Origin: Polyangiaceae bacterium
Lineage (GTDB): Bacteria > Myxococcota_A > Polyangia > Polyangiales > Polyangiaceae
DNA length: 64,000 nucleotides
Direction of reading: 5' to 3'
Assembly (NCBI GenBank): GCA_016712345.1
Contig: JADJRH010000011.1
Location: 2,232,001 to 2,296,000, forward strand
A program made the translations under genes and the position numbers. The first letter of the stretch is position 1. Each line of letters opens with the position of its first letter. Shown here in pieces: positions 23,940 through 32,781 of the stretch. The notes beneath the pieces are model-generated. The model did no database searches and was not told the DNA's origin. It saw nothing but the letters and a program-made list of their open reading frames with translations.

Positions 23940-25958
23940 TCAGCTGATGAACGCGCGCTTTTTGCTCTCGTGCTCGTCGAGAAGCTTTTCAACGCTGGCG
24001 ATTGAGTTTTCAACCGCTTCTTGAACCATTTGCAGAAGCGTGTTGGCCGAGCCCTTGAGCGACTCGTAATAACGCTGGCGCTCGGTGGAGTGAATGATCG
24101 CGGGGGGCATGCCGGCCCGCGTGAGCATGAGGTTCATGAACAGGCGGGCCACTTTGCCGCTGTCGGTGGGGAATGGGTACACACGAAGAAGATCGTAGTG
24201 TACACGCGCCGCGATGCGCACAAGGTTGCGCGTTTTGCGAGTTTCAGGGTCATTTAGCCAATCAACAATTTGCCGCACTTTGTAGGCGACTTTGTCGGGC
24301 GGTGCGTACTCATGGAAGTAGAGACGGTGCTGCGGCACGTCTTTGCGATACTTCACCGTTTTGATGTCGCCCTCTTCCGGGTGAAGGATGAGGTAGAGCT
24401 TTTTGATCACGTCGATAGTGATTGGCAGGCGCTTTTTCTCGGCCATGTCACGCACGTATTCGATCGCTTCTTTGGTGCGACGAATATCGTCGTACGTGGG
24501 TTGCAGGCCTGAATCACCGCTTGGTGCGGCTTGACCCGAAAGGCCTCCGCGCAGCTCTTCGAATGTGTACACAGAGCCTTCAAGCGCTGCGTCGTGGTAA
24601 ATCCACGACATTAAAAACGTGTCGTTATAGCGCTTGCGAAAATCATCGGATTGCTCGGCGAGGCGCTTTTCGATGCTTGCGGCGCGCTCTTCGAGTGTGA
24701 AGCGTTTGGGCGGCGCAATTGTGGGGAGCGGAATGGCTGCGACGCGCGGAGGCTCGCGCAATGCGGGCTTGGGCGGCGCCGAAGGCCGTTTGGGCGGTGC
24801 GCTGTCACTCCTGCGTTTTTCAGAGGGCGGAACGCTTTTGCCGGCGCTTGATTTTGCAGGAGCGGGAGCACCTTTGACGCTTGGCTTGTCACCTTTGGAG
24901 GGTTTTGCCGGCGGCGCCGATTTGCCTTTTTTTGAAGGGGGAGGCGGCGGCGGTTCCGATGGAGGCGGAGCCTTTTTGGAGGACTTTGAAGGCGGCGGAG
25001 CGGCTCCCTTTTTGGAGGGTTTTGCGGGCGCTTCTTCAACCGCGGGGGCCTTTTTGGAGGACTTGGGCGGCGGTTCTACCGGCGCGCCTTTTTTGGAGGA
25101 CTTGGGCGGTTCTACCGGCGCGCCTTTTTTGGAGGACTTGGGCGGTTCTACCGGCGCGCCTTTTTTGGCCGATTTGGGCGGCGGTACGCTTTCAGCCTTT
25201 TTGAAAGGTTTTGAAGGCGGGGGGATGCTGCCTTTTTTGGAAGGCTTTGTGGAGGGCGGCGGGATGCTGCCCTTTTTTGTGAGCTTTGATGAAGGCGGGG
25301 GGATGCTGCCTTTTTTGGAGGGTTTTGAAGGAGCCGGCGGCGGCGCCTTTTTGAGCGATTTTGAGGGCGGGGGCGGCGGAACCGACTTTTTGAGTTTGCC
25401 GGCCTTTTTGAGCGATTTTGAGGGCGGGGGCGGCGGAACCGACTTTTTTACTTTGGCGGCGAGGCCCGCTTTTTTGCCGATTTTTGAAGGCTTTTCGGCC
25501 GAGACTTTTTTGAGCGTTTCTTTTTCACGCCCGCCTTTTTCGACCTTGAGGCGCTTTAATAATTTGCCGTTTTTCTCGGCTTTTTTGAGCTTTTTAAGCT
25601 TCGTTACCTTGCCGGGTTTGGCAGCTTTAGGAGCTTTGCGCGCTTCGATCGCGGCGCGTTTGGATGCGCCGTTTTTCTTGAGCGCGGCTTTGAGCGCCTT
25701 TTTCTTTTCAGGGCGCGCCGGTTTTGAGCGGGCGGCCTTTTTGACCACCTTCTTTTTGGCGGCTGCCACAACCTTTTTCTTTTTCGGCGCGGGTTTGGCG
25801 ACCGCGCGTTTCAGAGGTTTTTTCGCCTTAACCGCGGGCTTTGCCTTTGCGGCCTTTTTCTTAGGCGAAGCGGCAGGGCGGCGCGCTGCGGCGCGTTTGG
25901 TGCCAGATTTGGGCCTTTCGGCCTTTTTGGTTTTCTTCGAAGTCGCTTTCGTCGCCAA
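23940..25958 (-). CDS. histone-H1-like Lys/Pro-rich protein with degenerate Fic domain
   Basis: A 672-residue protein in two parts. Residues 1 to about 430 are low-complexity: first Ala/Lys-rich like histone H1 (KKVVAAAKKKVVKKAARSK), then repeated Lys-Pro units such as KSSKKGAPVEPP and KKGSIPPPS. From about 440 to the end is a Fic/DOC fold. ALEGSVYTFEEL near 458 corresponds to the (S/T)xxxE(G/N) inhibitory helix, and YPFPTDSGKVAR at 594-605 aligns without gaps to HPFxDGNGRxxR. The catalytic His is Tyr, Asp is Thr, Gly-Asn is Asp-Ser and Arg is Lys, so AMPylation activity is doubtful. The tail could bind DNA or polyphosphate. ATG 25958 is the start; nth follows in the same direction. Confidence 0.8.
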   Translation of the reverse strand: MATKATSKKTKKAERPKSGTKRAAARRPAASPKKKAAKAKPAVKAKKPLKRAVAKPAPKKKKVVAAAKKKVVKKAARSKPARPEKKKALKAALKKNGASKRAAIEARKAPKAAKPGKVTKLKKLKKAEKNGKLLKRLKVEKGGREKETLKKVSAEKPSKIGKKAGLAAKVKKSVPPPPPSKSLKKAGKLKKSVPPPPPSKSLKKAPPPAPSKPSKKGSIPPPSSKLTKKGSIPPPSTKPSKKGSIPPPSKPFKKAESVPPPKSAKKGAPVEPPKSSKKGAPVEPPKSSKKGAPVEPPPKSSKKAPAVEEAPAKPSKKGAAPPPSKSSKKAPPPSEPPPPPPSKKGKSAPPAKPSKGDKPSVKGAPAPAKSSAGKSVPPSEKRRSDSAPPKRPSAPPKPALREPPRVAAIPLPTIAPPKRFTLEERAASIEKRLAEQSDDFRKRYNDTFLMSWIYHDAALEGSVYTFEELRGGLSGQAAPSGDSGLQPTYDDIRRTKEAIEYVRDMAEKKRLPITIDVIKKLYLILHPEEGDIKTVKYRKDVPQHRLYFHEYAPPDKVAYKVRQIVDWLNDPETRKTRNLVRIAARVHYDLLRVYPFPTDSGKVARLFMNLMLTRAGMPPAIIHSTERQRYYESLKGSANTLLQMVQEAVENSIASVEKLLDEHESKKRAFIS
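25072..25175. repeat. 36-bp in-frame tandem repeat
   Basis: A 36-base unit (12 codons, KSSKKGAPVEPP on the minus strand) occurs almost perfectly about 2.8 times. The near-identity at the DNA level, against looser repeats on either side, points to recent slippage or recombination expansion inside the Lys/Pro-rich tail of the Fic-like protein. Confidence 0.8.
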
Positions 25959-26275
25959 GGTCGTTACCTATCGGCAGCGGCCGTTCGATTTGGGCGGTTT
26001 TGCCCACAGAACAGGGCAAACCGAGCCAGCGCCGGCACTCGCGCGCACCCTAGCAATTTCAGTTTTTGTTCGTCAACGACGAGCCGACATGGCACCAATT
26101 TTGACGTCGCTTTTTTGATCGCGAGGAGCCGGGAGGGGCATTGCGTCACCCCAGATCGGTCGCTGGAGCCGTCGCGCAATGACCTGTGACGTCCCGACTC
26201 CTGACACGTCGTATTCAACACGGAGGCCAGGCGCTTCAGGTCTCGGCGTGACGTTTCAACCGGGGGACTTCGCTT
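25959..26275. repeat. intergenic region with short copy 3 of the dispersed element
   Basis: No gene is supported in this 317-base gap between two minus-strand genes. From 26176 to 26270 it carries ATGACCTGTGACG...CTGACACGTCGTATTCAACACGGAGG and then GGCGTGACGTTTCA. These match the left end and right end of the element at 16718-16985 but lack the long internal arms, as expected for a deletion derivative. Confidence 0.55.
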
Positions 26276-29200
26276 TTAGGCGTCGATGTTGATGCCGAGG
26301 CGGCGTCGCAACGCGAAGTACTCCTCGCTTGTGGAGTACAAGACCAGCTCGCGAAGGCGATCTTTTTGGGGCACCGCGGACGAGCCTTCATCGGCGGCTT
26401 TGATCATTTCGCTGGCAAGCTCTAGGTCGTTGCAGGCGACAAATCCCGCGCGATCCGCTGTGAGATCAACGCCGGCAACCCAGCGCTTGAGGTCAATGGC
26501 GCCGGCTTGAAGGAGTTTGGTGACGGCGCTCGCGAGGCGATCGCGGGTTTGCCCGGTGACCATCCCCTCAAGCACGTTGAGGTTTTCACGCACGGGGCCC
26601 TCAAGCTCGGCCGACACGGGGAACTGGGGCACGATCATGCGAATGGCCGCAAAGAGCCACGCTCGAAGCGCGGTTCCGGTGGCCACCAAGTGCCGCAGGT
26701 AGAGCCCCGGCCGGTAGTAGGTGAGGTGCCGCGCCGCGATGAAGGCCGCAGCCTGCGTTGGGAGATCGAGCACGAGCGCCGACGCGCCGAGCACAATCGC
26801 AGGTTGATACGCGTGCAAGAACGCGACGCCCGACGGGTCGTTGGGGTTTTGGAACGTGATCGGCGGCTCCATCCCCAAGATGCCGGCCGCGTAAAAGAGC
26901 GTTTGCGACATGGGGTAGGGGTGGCGCGACAGATCGAGCTTAAACGCCACGTTGTAGCCGAGCGCCTCAAACGGCTGCCCGTTTTTGCGGAGCACCGCCG
27001 GCTCGATGATCGCCATGATCTCGGTGAGCAGCGGATCGGAATCGCTGTGCATCAGCATGCGACCCCAATCATCGTCGCCCATGCGATCTGTGGCGGCGGC
27101 CGCACCTTCAGGGCGCATGCGCTTGAAGAAGCGCTCTTCGTCGGGCTCCGCCGCGTTCATGCAGTAGAGCGCCTGACACATGCAAAACGCGGCGTCGGCG
27201 CGTTTGTTCTCGGTGTAGTAGCGGCGCAGCGAGCGGTACGTATCGGGCTTGTACGGGTTTTTGTGTACATTTCCGATGAGCGTTGCGAGCGCCTTCTCGT
27301 TAAATTGCTCCTGGTTTGACAGGTAGATCTCGGCGAGGAGATTGTTGCGCGCTTCGTTGTCTGGGTCGATGGACTGCGCGGCCTCGTAGGCGTCGACGGC
27401 CTCACCGATTTTGCCGAGTTTGTCTTTGTAAAGAGCGCCCAGCCTGTCGAAGAGCTGGAGCATTTTTGCGGTGTCGCCCGTTTCGCTGACCTTTTCGAGT
27501 TCAAGCTTGAGGGCGCGCTCCAACCCTTCGTGGTCGCCGCGCAGTTCGCGAATCTCCATCAACTCGGCGCGGGCCTTGTCAAAGGTCGGATCGAGCGTGA
27601 GCACTTCGTCGTAGAACTTGGCGGCCTGTTCGTAGTCGCTGAGTTGCTTGGCGCTGACGATCGCGGCGGTGTGCAGATACTTCACCTTTTGCTTGGGGTC
27701 GTCGACCTTGGCGGCGAGTTTGAGCACCACTTCGATGAGTTTTGCCCAGTCTTTTTCTTCGCTGTAAAGCTGCATGAGCTTCGTCAGCGTCTTGCGATCG
27801 TCGGGGCGTTCATCGAGCGCGGCCACGTAGCTCTTTGCGGCGCGCGTGCGATCGTTGATTTGGTTTGCGAGCACGTCGCCGATTTCGAGCAACAGCGCGG
27901 CGCGTTCGTCGCCGACAACCACGTCGAGGCGCCGCGTCTTGAGGCGCACGACCTCTTCCCAGTCTTTTTTGGCCTCGTACACCTTGCACAGCGCGTTGAT
28001 GGGCGCCGCGCTGTCGGGAAGCATGTCGGCCGCTTCTGTGAGCGGCAAAATCGCTTCTTCAAACTCGCCGGCTTTCATCCACGATTCGCCCAGTTTGAGC
28101 ATGGCGTCGGCGCGCTCGTTCATTGTGAGTTTTTCACCGAAGCGCTTGAGCAAATCTTGGTAGAGGCGGGCTGCGTCTTTGCCCTTGTTTGAGTCGAAGC
28201 TCACCTTGGCGGCGCGCACAATCGCTTCGGAGTCGTCGGGGGCGAGCGCCAACAATTTTTCAACAACGCCGGCCGCTTTTTCAGTCGATCCGCTGTTTGA
28301 AAGCGCATCGACGTAGCGCATGAGCAGCTTGGGTTGCTCTTCTTTGGGGAGCACGTCGACGCGGTTGGCGAGCGACGCGTAGTTTTTGGACGCTTCGATA
28401 AAACGGCCGTTTTCAAATGCGAGATCGCCCGAGATCCAAAGGCCGTTAATGTTCGTTGGATCGAGGTCAACGGCTTTGGTCGCGGCCTTTTCAGCGCGAT
28501 CGTTGTCGCGCAACTTGTCGCGGAGCATCTGCGCCATTTCGCCGTAAAGGCGGGCCTTGGCGAGGTTGCCGTCGGTCACATCAATGGTCTTGCTGATGAG
28601 TTCGACAGCGCTCGTTGCGTCGCCGCGCGCCAAATAGGCCGAACGCAGATTGGTGGTGGCCACAACGTTTGTGGGCTGCGCGTCGAGCGCTTTTTTGTAG
28701 CGTTCAATGGCGCCGTCGCGGTCACCGCGGTGTTCAAGAATGTTGGCGGCTTGGAGCCACCGATCGGCCTTGGTTTCAGGGTTGGTGGCCCTTTCGGCGA
28801 GCGACTCCACCGCTGCGAGGGCGGCCATGGCATCACCCGAGGCCGCGCGAACGTGGGCGAGCGCTTCAAGCGCGCCGCCGTGATTCGGGTCGATCTCAAG
28901 GACTTTTTCGTACACTTTGCTTGCGCGTTCGGGCGAGCCCACTTGGTCGACAAGCACGCGACCCATGGCGAGCAGTAGGTCCACGCGCTTTTTCTCTTCG
29001 GTCACGATGCCGAGGTGGCGCTCGTACATGCCCACCACGTCTTCCCATCGACCGAGCACGCGGTAGTGACGAACCAATCCGGTGAGCGAGTTTTCGTGCG
29101 CCGCGTCGATGGACAAAATCGCTTCACGCGTCTCGGCCGCCTTGGCGTGGTCGAGAAATTCTTCCTCGTGAATGCCGGCCATGCGTTCGTACAAATTGAT

Positions 29201-31588
29201 GCGCTGGCGCGGTGTTGCGGCGATGTGGATTTGCTTTTCGAGGTTGTCGAGCAACTCCTTGTAACGCCCTGTGCGGTTGTAAATGCGATCCAACCCTTTA
29301 AGCGCCGTGAGGCTCATTGGATCGAGTTCGAGAGCGGCTTCGTAGCGTCGCGTTGCTTCAACCAAGTCGTCGAGTTGGTCTTCGTAAAGCTCGGCGATCT
29401 TGCAGATCGTATCGACCTTCCGTTCGCCCTGAAGTGCATCGGCCTCTTTTTCAAGGATCTTGGCGAGGCCCGACCAATCTTCTTTGCCGCGGTAGATTTG
29501 AACGAGCGCTTCACCCGCTTTTTTGTGGCCGGGATCTTCCTTAAAGATCTGCTCGTACAAATCGAGCTGACGTGTCGCATCGTTTAGTTTTGCGCCGTAC
29601 AGATCGGCCGCTTCGGCACGCAGATCGCGCGCTTGAGAAGGCGTGGGGGCGCGGTCGGCGCGGGACAGGAGCACCTGCGCCAATTCCGACCATTGCTGCG
29701 CGCGACGGTACACCTGCGCCACACCTTCGAGCGCTCCGTCGTGAGCGGGGTCGACCGACAAAACCGCTTGAAAACAAGGCAAACCCATGTCCGGGCGAGC
29801 GATCTTTTCGGAGTACCAAGACCCGAGCAGTGTGAAGAGCGCGATCTTCGCCTCGGCCGGCATGTTGGGATGCGTTGTCACCTCACTCAAGATCTGAAGC
29901 GCTTCGGCCCAAAGCTTCATGTCGCTGCCGGCCGCTCGCTCGAGATCCGACGCGTATTCATGGTTTTTTGCGTCTTGAGCGAGGGCCTGAGCAAACGCAA
30001 ACGTGGCCTGCTCGCGGTCTTCAAGTTCTTTCCAATAAAGGTGACCGATTTGGTTGAGCGCCCGCGCCCTCTCGGTATGACTTTCGTGCTTTTGGCTGCG
30101 CTCCAAAAGCATTTCAATGAGTTCTTCGTGTTTGCCCTGAGCGCGGCGCGCATCTTCCAAACCCTGGAGCGCCACTTCGTCTTCGGGATCGAGCGCCAAG
30201 ATCGCTGTGTACGCTTGCTCCACCGATCCCAGGTCTTTGGCGTTGTGCTCAAACACACGCGCGGCGCGGAACAAGAGCTGCTTTTTGATCTCGGTGCTCT
30301 TGATCTTTTCGCCTTCGCTTTCGCCTTCATCAACACCGTCGGCGGCGAGCTGAAGCGCTTCACCCACGCGCTTGGGGTCGGCCCCTTCATCGATGGAGCT
30401 TTCAAGCGCCATCGCGTTGGAAGAATCGCCCGGATCCGCAATGAGAAGGTCGACCCGATCGTTGAGATCTTCGTCGCTGATCTTTTTCTTGCCGCTGTCT
30501 TTGCTCTTGCCAATCGCATCGATCGCATCGAGCACCGCGGCCACGTCTTTGGGCCTCGCCGACGCCGTTTTTGCGAGCAGCTTGGCCACCAGATCATCCA
30601 ACTCTTTGGTGACCCAACCGCGCGGCGCGAGCGAGCTGGGAGCCGGCGCCGGTTGCGACAAAATCGCAATGGACACATCCACACCGGAGTCGCCGCTCAC
30701 GACCGGCTTGCCCGTCAGCACCTCAAAAAGAAGCGATCCGAATGCGTACAAATCGCTCGAACGATCGCCCGCCTGACCGCGCACCTGCTCCGGGCTTGCC
30801 GCTTTGAGCGCCGCGGGCACACCCCACGGAAAGCCGCCGAATCCCACGCGATCGCCGCCGAAATCCACAAGCACGGCGCGGGACGTGCCGTCACTTCCAC
30901 GCGCCACAATCACGTTTTCAAGCTTCACGCCGCCGTGGGCGATCCGCTGCTCGTGAAGCGCCGCAAGCCCTTGAAGGACACCGCGCAACAGCGTTTTCGC
31001 TTCGTTAATATGTAAAGGACCGGTGCGGGCGATACGCGCCGCGAGCGGTTGCCCCTCCACCGGCGAATAGGCCACCCAGCCGCGCCCATTTTCAATGCCG
31101 GCTTGCAGGTTCGCCGCGAGATTGTCGTGGTGTACCTTTTGAGCGAGCCGCACGTGCGTCATCAGCCGGCGAAACGCTCCACGTCCGGCCCCGCCCGAAC
31201 GTTTCATCACTTTCAAAACGTATTCGGAACCGCCTTTGTTTGCTGTGTACACAGCGCCGCGCGGCCCTTCACCAAGCTTTTTTCCAATGGTGAACCCGGC
31301 AAACGTATCGCCCGGCTTCAGCTCCTCAGCATGCGTCACGCCGGTATTGAGCAGCTCGCGCAATTTCGGATCGATCACGTCGGCGCGCGTGACAAGCAGC
31401 GCGTCGAGCAGCGCCGGCGCCGCATCCATCTCCACACACTTGTCTGTGAGAGCGCGCGCAAACGATGCTTTTGAGGCCGCTCCGCCCACTTCTTTGGGAT
31501 CGAGGCCGAGGAGATCGTTGGACAGAGCGAGCATCTCTTCGAGTGAAAACAGACGCTCCAGCTCACCGCGGATGAGTTCGATCGACAT
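26276..31588 (-). CDS. giant pseudokinase-TPR protein
   Basis: A 1770-residue protein. Residues 1-90 are a helical N-terminal domain. Residues about 98-370 are a Hanks-kinase fold: loop LGEGPRGAVY (105-114), VLK lysine 126, and DFG at 242-244. The catalytic loop reads HGGVKLEN at 218-225 instead of HRDLKPEN, so the proton-acceptor Asp is missing. DRSSDLYAFGSLLFEVLTG is an intact C-lobe. From about 430 to 1500 it is a continuous series of TPR-like helical pairs of about 34-40 residues (for example FEHNAKDLGSVEQAYTAILA). The last 250 residues are a separate domain rich in hydrophobic helices (TQAAAFIAARHLTYYRPGLY). Probably a cytoplasmic scaffold. Start ATG 31588 with AAGGAGA nearby. Confidence 0.85.
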   Translation of the reverse strand: MSIELIRGELERLFSLEEMLALSNDLLGLDPKEVGGAASKASFARALTDKCVEMDAAPALLDALLVTRADVIDPKLRELLNTGVTHAEELKPGDTFAGFTIGKKLGEGPRGAVYTANKGGSEYVLKVMKRSGGAGRGAFRRLMTHVRLAQKVHHDNLAANLQAGIENGRGWVAYSPVEGQPLAARIARTGPLHINEAKTLLRGVLQGLAALHEQRIAHGGVKLENVIVARGSDGTSRAVLVDFGGDRVGFGGFPWGVPAALKAASPEQVRGQAGDRSSDLYAFGSLLFEVLTGKPVVSGDSGVDVSIAILSQPAPAPSSLAPRGWVTKELDDLVAKLLAKTASARPKDVAAVLDAIDAIGKSKDSGKKKISDEDLNDRVDLLIADPGDSSNAMALESSIDEGADPKRVGEALQLAADGVDEGESEGEKIKSTEIKKQLLFRAARVFEHNAKDLGSVEQAYTAILALDPEDEVALQGLEDARRAQGKHEELIEMLLERSQKHESHTERARALNQIGHLYWKELEDREQATFAFAQALAQDAKNHEYASDLERAAGSDMKLWAEALQILSEVTTHPNMPAEAKIALFTLLGSWYSEKIARPDMGLPCFQAVLSVDPAHDGALEGVAQVYRRAQQWSELAQVLLSRADRAPTPSQARDLRAEAADLYGAKLNDATRQLDLYEQIFKEDPGHKKAGEALVQIYRGKEDWSGLAKILEKEADALQGERKVDTICKIAELYEDQLDDLVEATRRYEAALELDPMSLTALKGLDRIYNRTGRYKELLDNLEKQIHIAATPRQRINLYERMAGIHEEEFLDHAKAAETREAILSIDAAHENSLTGLVRHYRVLGRWEDVVGMYERHLGIVTEEKKRVDLLLAMGRVLVDQVGSPERASKVYEKVLEIDPNHGGALEALAHVRAASGDAMAALAAVESLAERATNPETKADRWLQAANILEHRGDRDGAIERYKKALDAQPTNVVATTNLRSAYLARGDATSAVELISKTIDVTDGNLAKARLYGEMAQMLRDKLRDNDRAEKAATKAVDLDPTNINGLWISGDLAFENGRFIEASKNYASLANRVDVLPKEEQPKLLMRYVDALSNSGSTEKAAGVVEKLLALAPDDSEAIVRAAKVSFDSNKGKDAARLYQDLLKRFGEKLTMNERADAMLKLGESWMKAGEFEEAILPLTEAADMLPDSAAPINALCKVYEAKKDWEEVVRLKTRRLDVVVGDERAALLLEIGDVLANQINDRTRAAKSYVAALDERPDDRKTLTKLMQLYSEEKDWAKLIEVVLKLAAKVDDPKQKVKYLHTAAIVSAKQLSDYEQAAKFYDEVLTLDPTFDKARAELMEIRELRGDHEGLERALKLELEKVSETGDTAKMLQLFDRLGALYKDKLGKIGEAVDAYEAAQSIDPDNEARNNLLAEIYLSNQEQFNEKALATLIGNVHKNPYKPDTYRSLRRYYTENKRADAAFCMCQALYCMNAAEPDEERFFKRMRPEGAAAATDRMGDDDWGRMLMHSDSDPLLTEIMAIIEPAVLRKNGQPFEALGYNVAFKLDLSRHPYPMSQTLFYAAGILGMEPPITFQNPNDPSGVAFLHAYQPAIVLGASALVLDLPTQAAAFIAARHLTYYRPGLYLRHLVATGTALRAWLFAAIRMIVPQFPVSAELEGPVRENLNVLEGMVTGQTRDRLASAVTKLLQAGAIDLKRWVAGVDLTADRAGFVACNDLELASEMIKAADEGSSAVPQKDRLRELVLYSTSEEYFALRRRLGINIDA

Positions 31589-31806
31589 GGCTCTCCTTCA
31601 AAGCGGCCGCTCCGTAAACTGCCGTGCGCTCACAAATCGCGCCGCAGCAGGCCCCGGACGCAGCGGGCGCGTATGCTAAAGCGCGGGCGCAAAAATCCCA
31701 GCATGAAATTCACTTTCCTCAAACTCGCCCGCTTTGATTGAACTGAATACTGCCAAGTCTCGCTAATGAGCCGTCCGCGAAAACGTATCCGCGAAAGGTC
31801 GGGGCC
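31589..31806. promoter_or_regulatory. divergent intergenic region
   Basis: This 218-base gap separates the giant pseudokinase gene (-) from the DUF155 gene (+) and must contain the promoters of both. AAGGAGA lies just before the start at 31588. I see no strong -35/-10 pair, palindrome or repeat. Confidence 0.35.
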
Positions 31807-32598
31807 ATGAATGGTAGAACCTTCACCGCCACTGCGTTTGCGTACGCATCGCGTTTTCGCCTCGAACACGTGGTTTCTTTCTTCCCGCGTGAACCCGCGA
31901 TTCGCAAGCACAAAACCTTTGTTGTGGCTGTGTACCCAAACGACGGCCGCGTCTTCGCTTTCGACTTTGGGGCGCTCGTTTTTTTTAACGTTGCCGAAGA
32001 GCTTCGAGAGCAGATCTTGGCCGCATTTTGGAAGGGTCTCACCAAAGAACCCCACCCGCCGCTGCGCGAAGAACTTGTTGTGAACGTGCGCGAAGGCAGT
32101 CGGATCCAAGTCGATTTCGACAGTGTGACCGTGCCTGCGTACACACCGATCGTGAACGAAGTCATTGCCACCGTGTTGGCTCAATCCGTTGCGCTCGACT
32201 ACTACGACGAAGACGTTCAAGCGTCGCTCGATCGCATTCAGACCATTGCTCAGATGGTTGGGCAGACGGCAAAAACACCTAGAAAACAAGCCGAAATCGT
32301 TCGCTTCGTAGGCGCCTCAATCGCATCGCAGGTGGAGATCATCAGCTCGCTGGCGCTCCTCGACAAACCCGACATCACTTGGGACGACAAGGTCGCCGAC
32401 GACCTGCACAACAAGCTCCGCGCCGCGTTTGAAATCGGCGAACGCTACCGCGCTCTTGAAGCCAAAATCGTCACTTGCCGTGAAGCCGTCACAGCGTTTT
32501 TGGAAATGATCCAACACCGGCGCGCCCACCTTCTCGAAGCCATGGTCATTGCGCTCATCCTCTTCGAAATCGTCGTCGGCTTCCTCAAACTCCACTGA
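31807..32598 (+). CDS. RMD1/DUF155 family protein
   Basis: A 263-residue protein of the DUF155 family (RMD1/RMND1-like; the eukaryotic members act in mitochondrial translation or cytoskeleton). The hallmark stretch is VAVYPNDGRVFAFDFGALVFF near residue 45, followed by a long helical middle (SLDRIQTIAQMVGQTAKTPR) and a C-terminal membrane segment (AMVIALILFEIVVGFL), as is standard for the family. Start ATG 31807. Molecular function in bacteria is not established. It stands between two kinase-fold TPR genes but is not obviously co-transcribed with either. Confidence 0.8.
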   Translation: MNGRTFTATAFAYASRFRLEHVVSFFPREPAIRKHKTFVVAVYPNDGRVFAFDFGALVFFNVAEELREQILAAFWKGLTKEPHPPLREELVVNVREGSRIQVDFDSVTVPAYTPIVNEVIATVLAQSVALDYYDEDVQASLDRIQTIAQMVGQTAKTPRKQAEIVRFVGASIASQVEIISSLALLDKPDITWDDKVADDLHNKLRAAFEIGERYRALEAKIVTCREAVTAFLEMIQHRRAHLLEAMVIALILFEIVVGFLKLH

Positions 32599-32600
32599 TG

Positions 32601-32691
32601 CCCCCCGGGCAGCATGTGTACACATGCTGCGCCCCCCCAAATGTCCGTGCTCGCTCGCAGGCTCGCTCCGCGCGGCCATGGGGGGGCGGGT
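32601..32691. repeat. intergenic two-hairpin repeat, divergent copy D, with perfect 22-bp palindrome
   Basis: Follows the DUF155 stop directly. CCCCCC and GGGGGG blocks flank the element as in copies at 36822, 51301 and 61820, and CTCGCTCCGCGCGG is shared. Inside is a perfect 22-base palindrome (32609-32630) centred on GTGTACAC (32616-32623). A hairpin of this strength after a stop codon could also terminate transcription, although no T tract follows. Confidence 0.5.
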
Positions 32692-32781
32692 GCTCGATCA
32701 CAACGAAAATCCCCCGTTGCAGTGCGTCTTGGGATTGTCTTTTGCCCTTCCGGGCCCGCCCATTCGATACTTCGCCGCACG

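Noticed and set aside
24634..26118. Long Phe/Gly-rich open frame (about 490 codons) on the plus strand
   Set aside because: It is antisense to the Lys/Pro-rich Fic-like gene; its composition is the mirror of Lys and Pro codons and it has no ribosome site.
25964..26221. Short minus-strand frame between the Fic-like gene and the giant pseudokinase
   Set aside because: It overlaps the dispersed repeat, has no ribosome site and no recognisable sequence.
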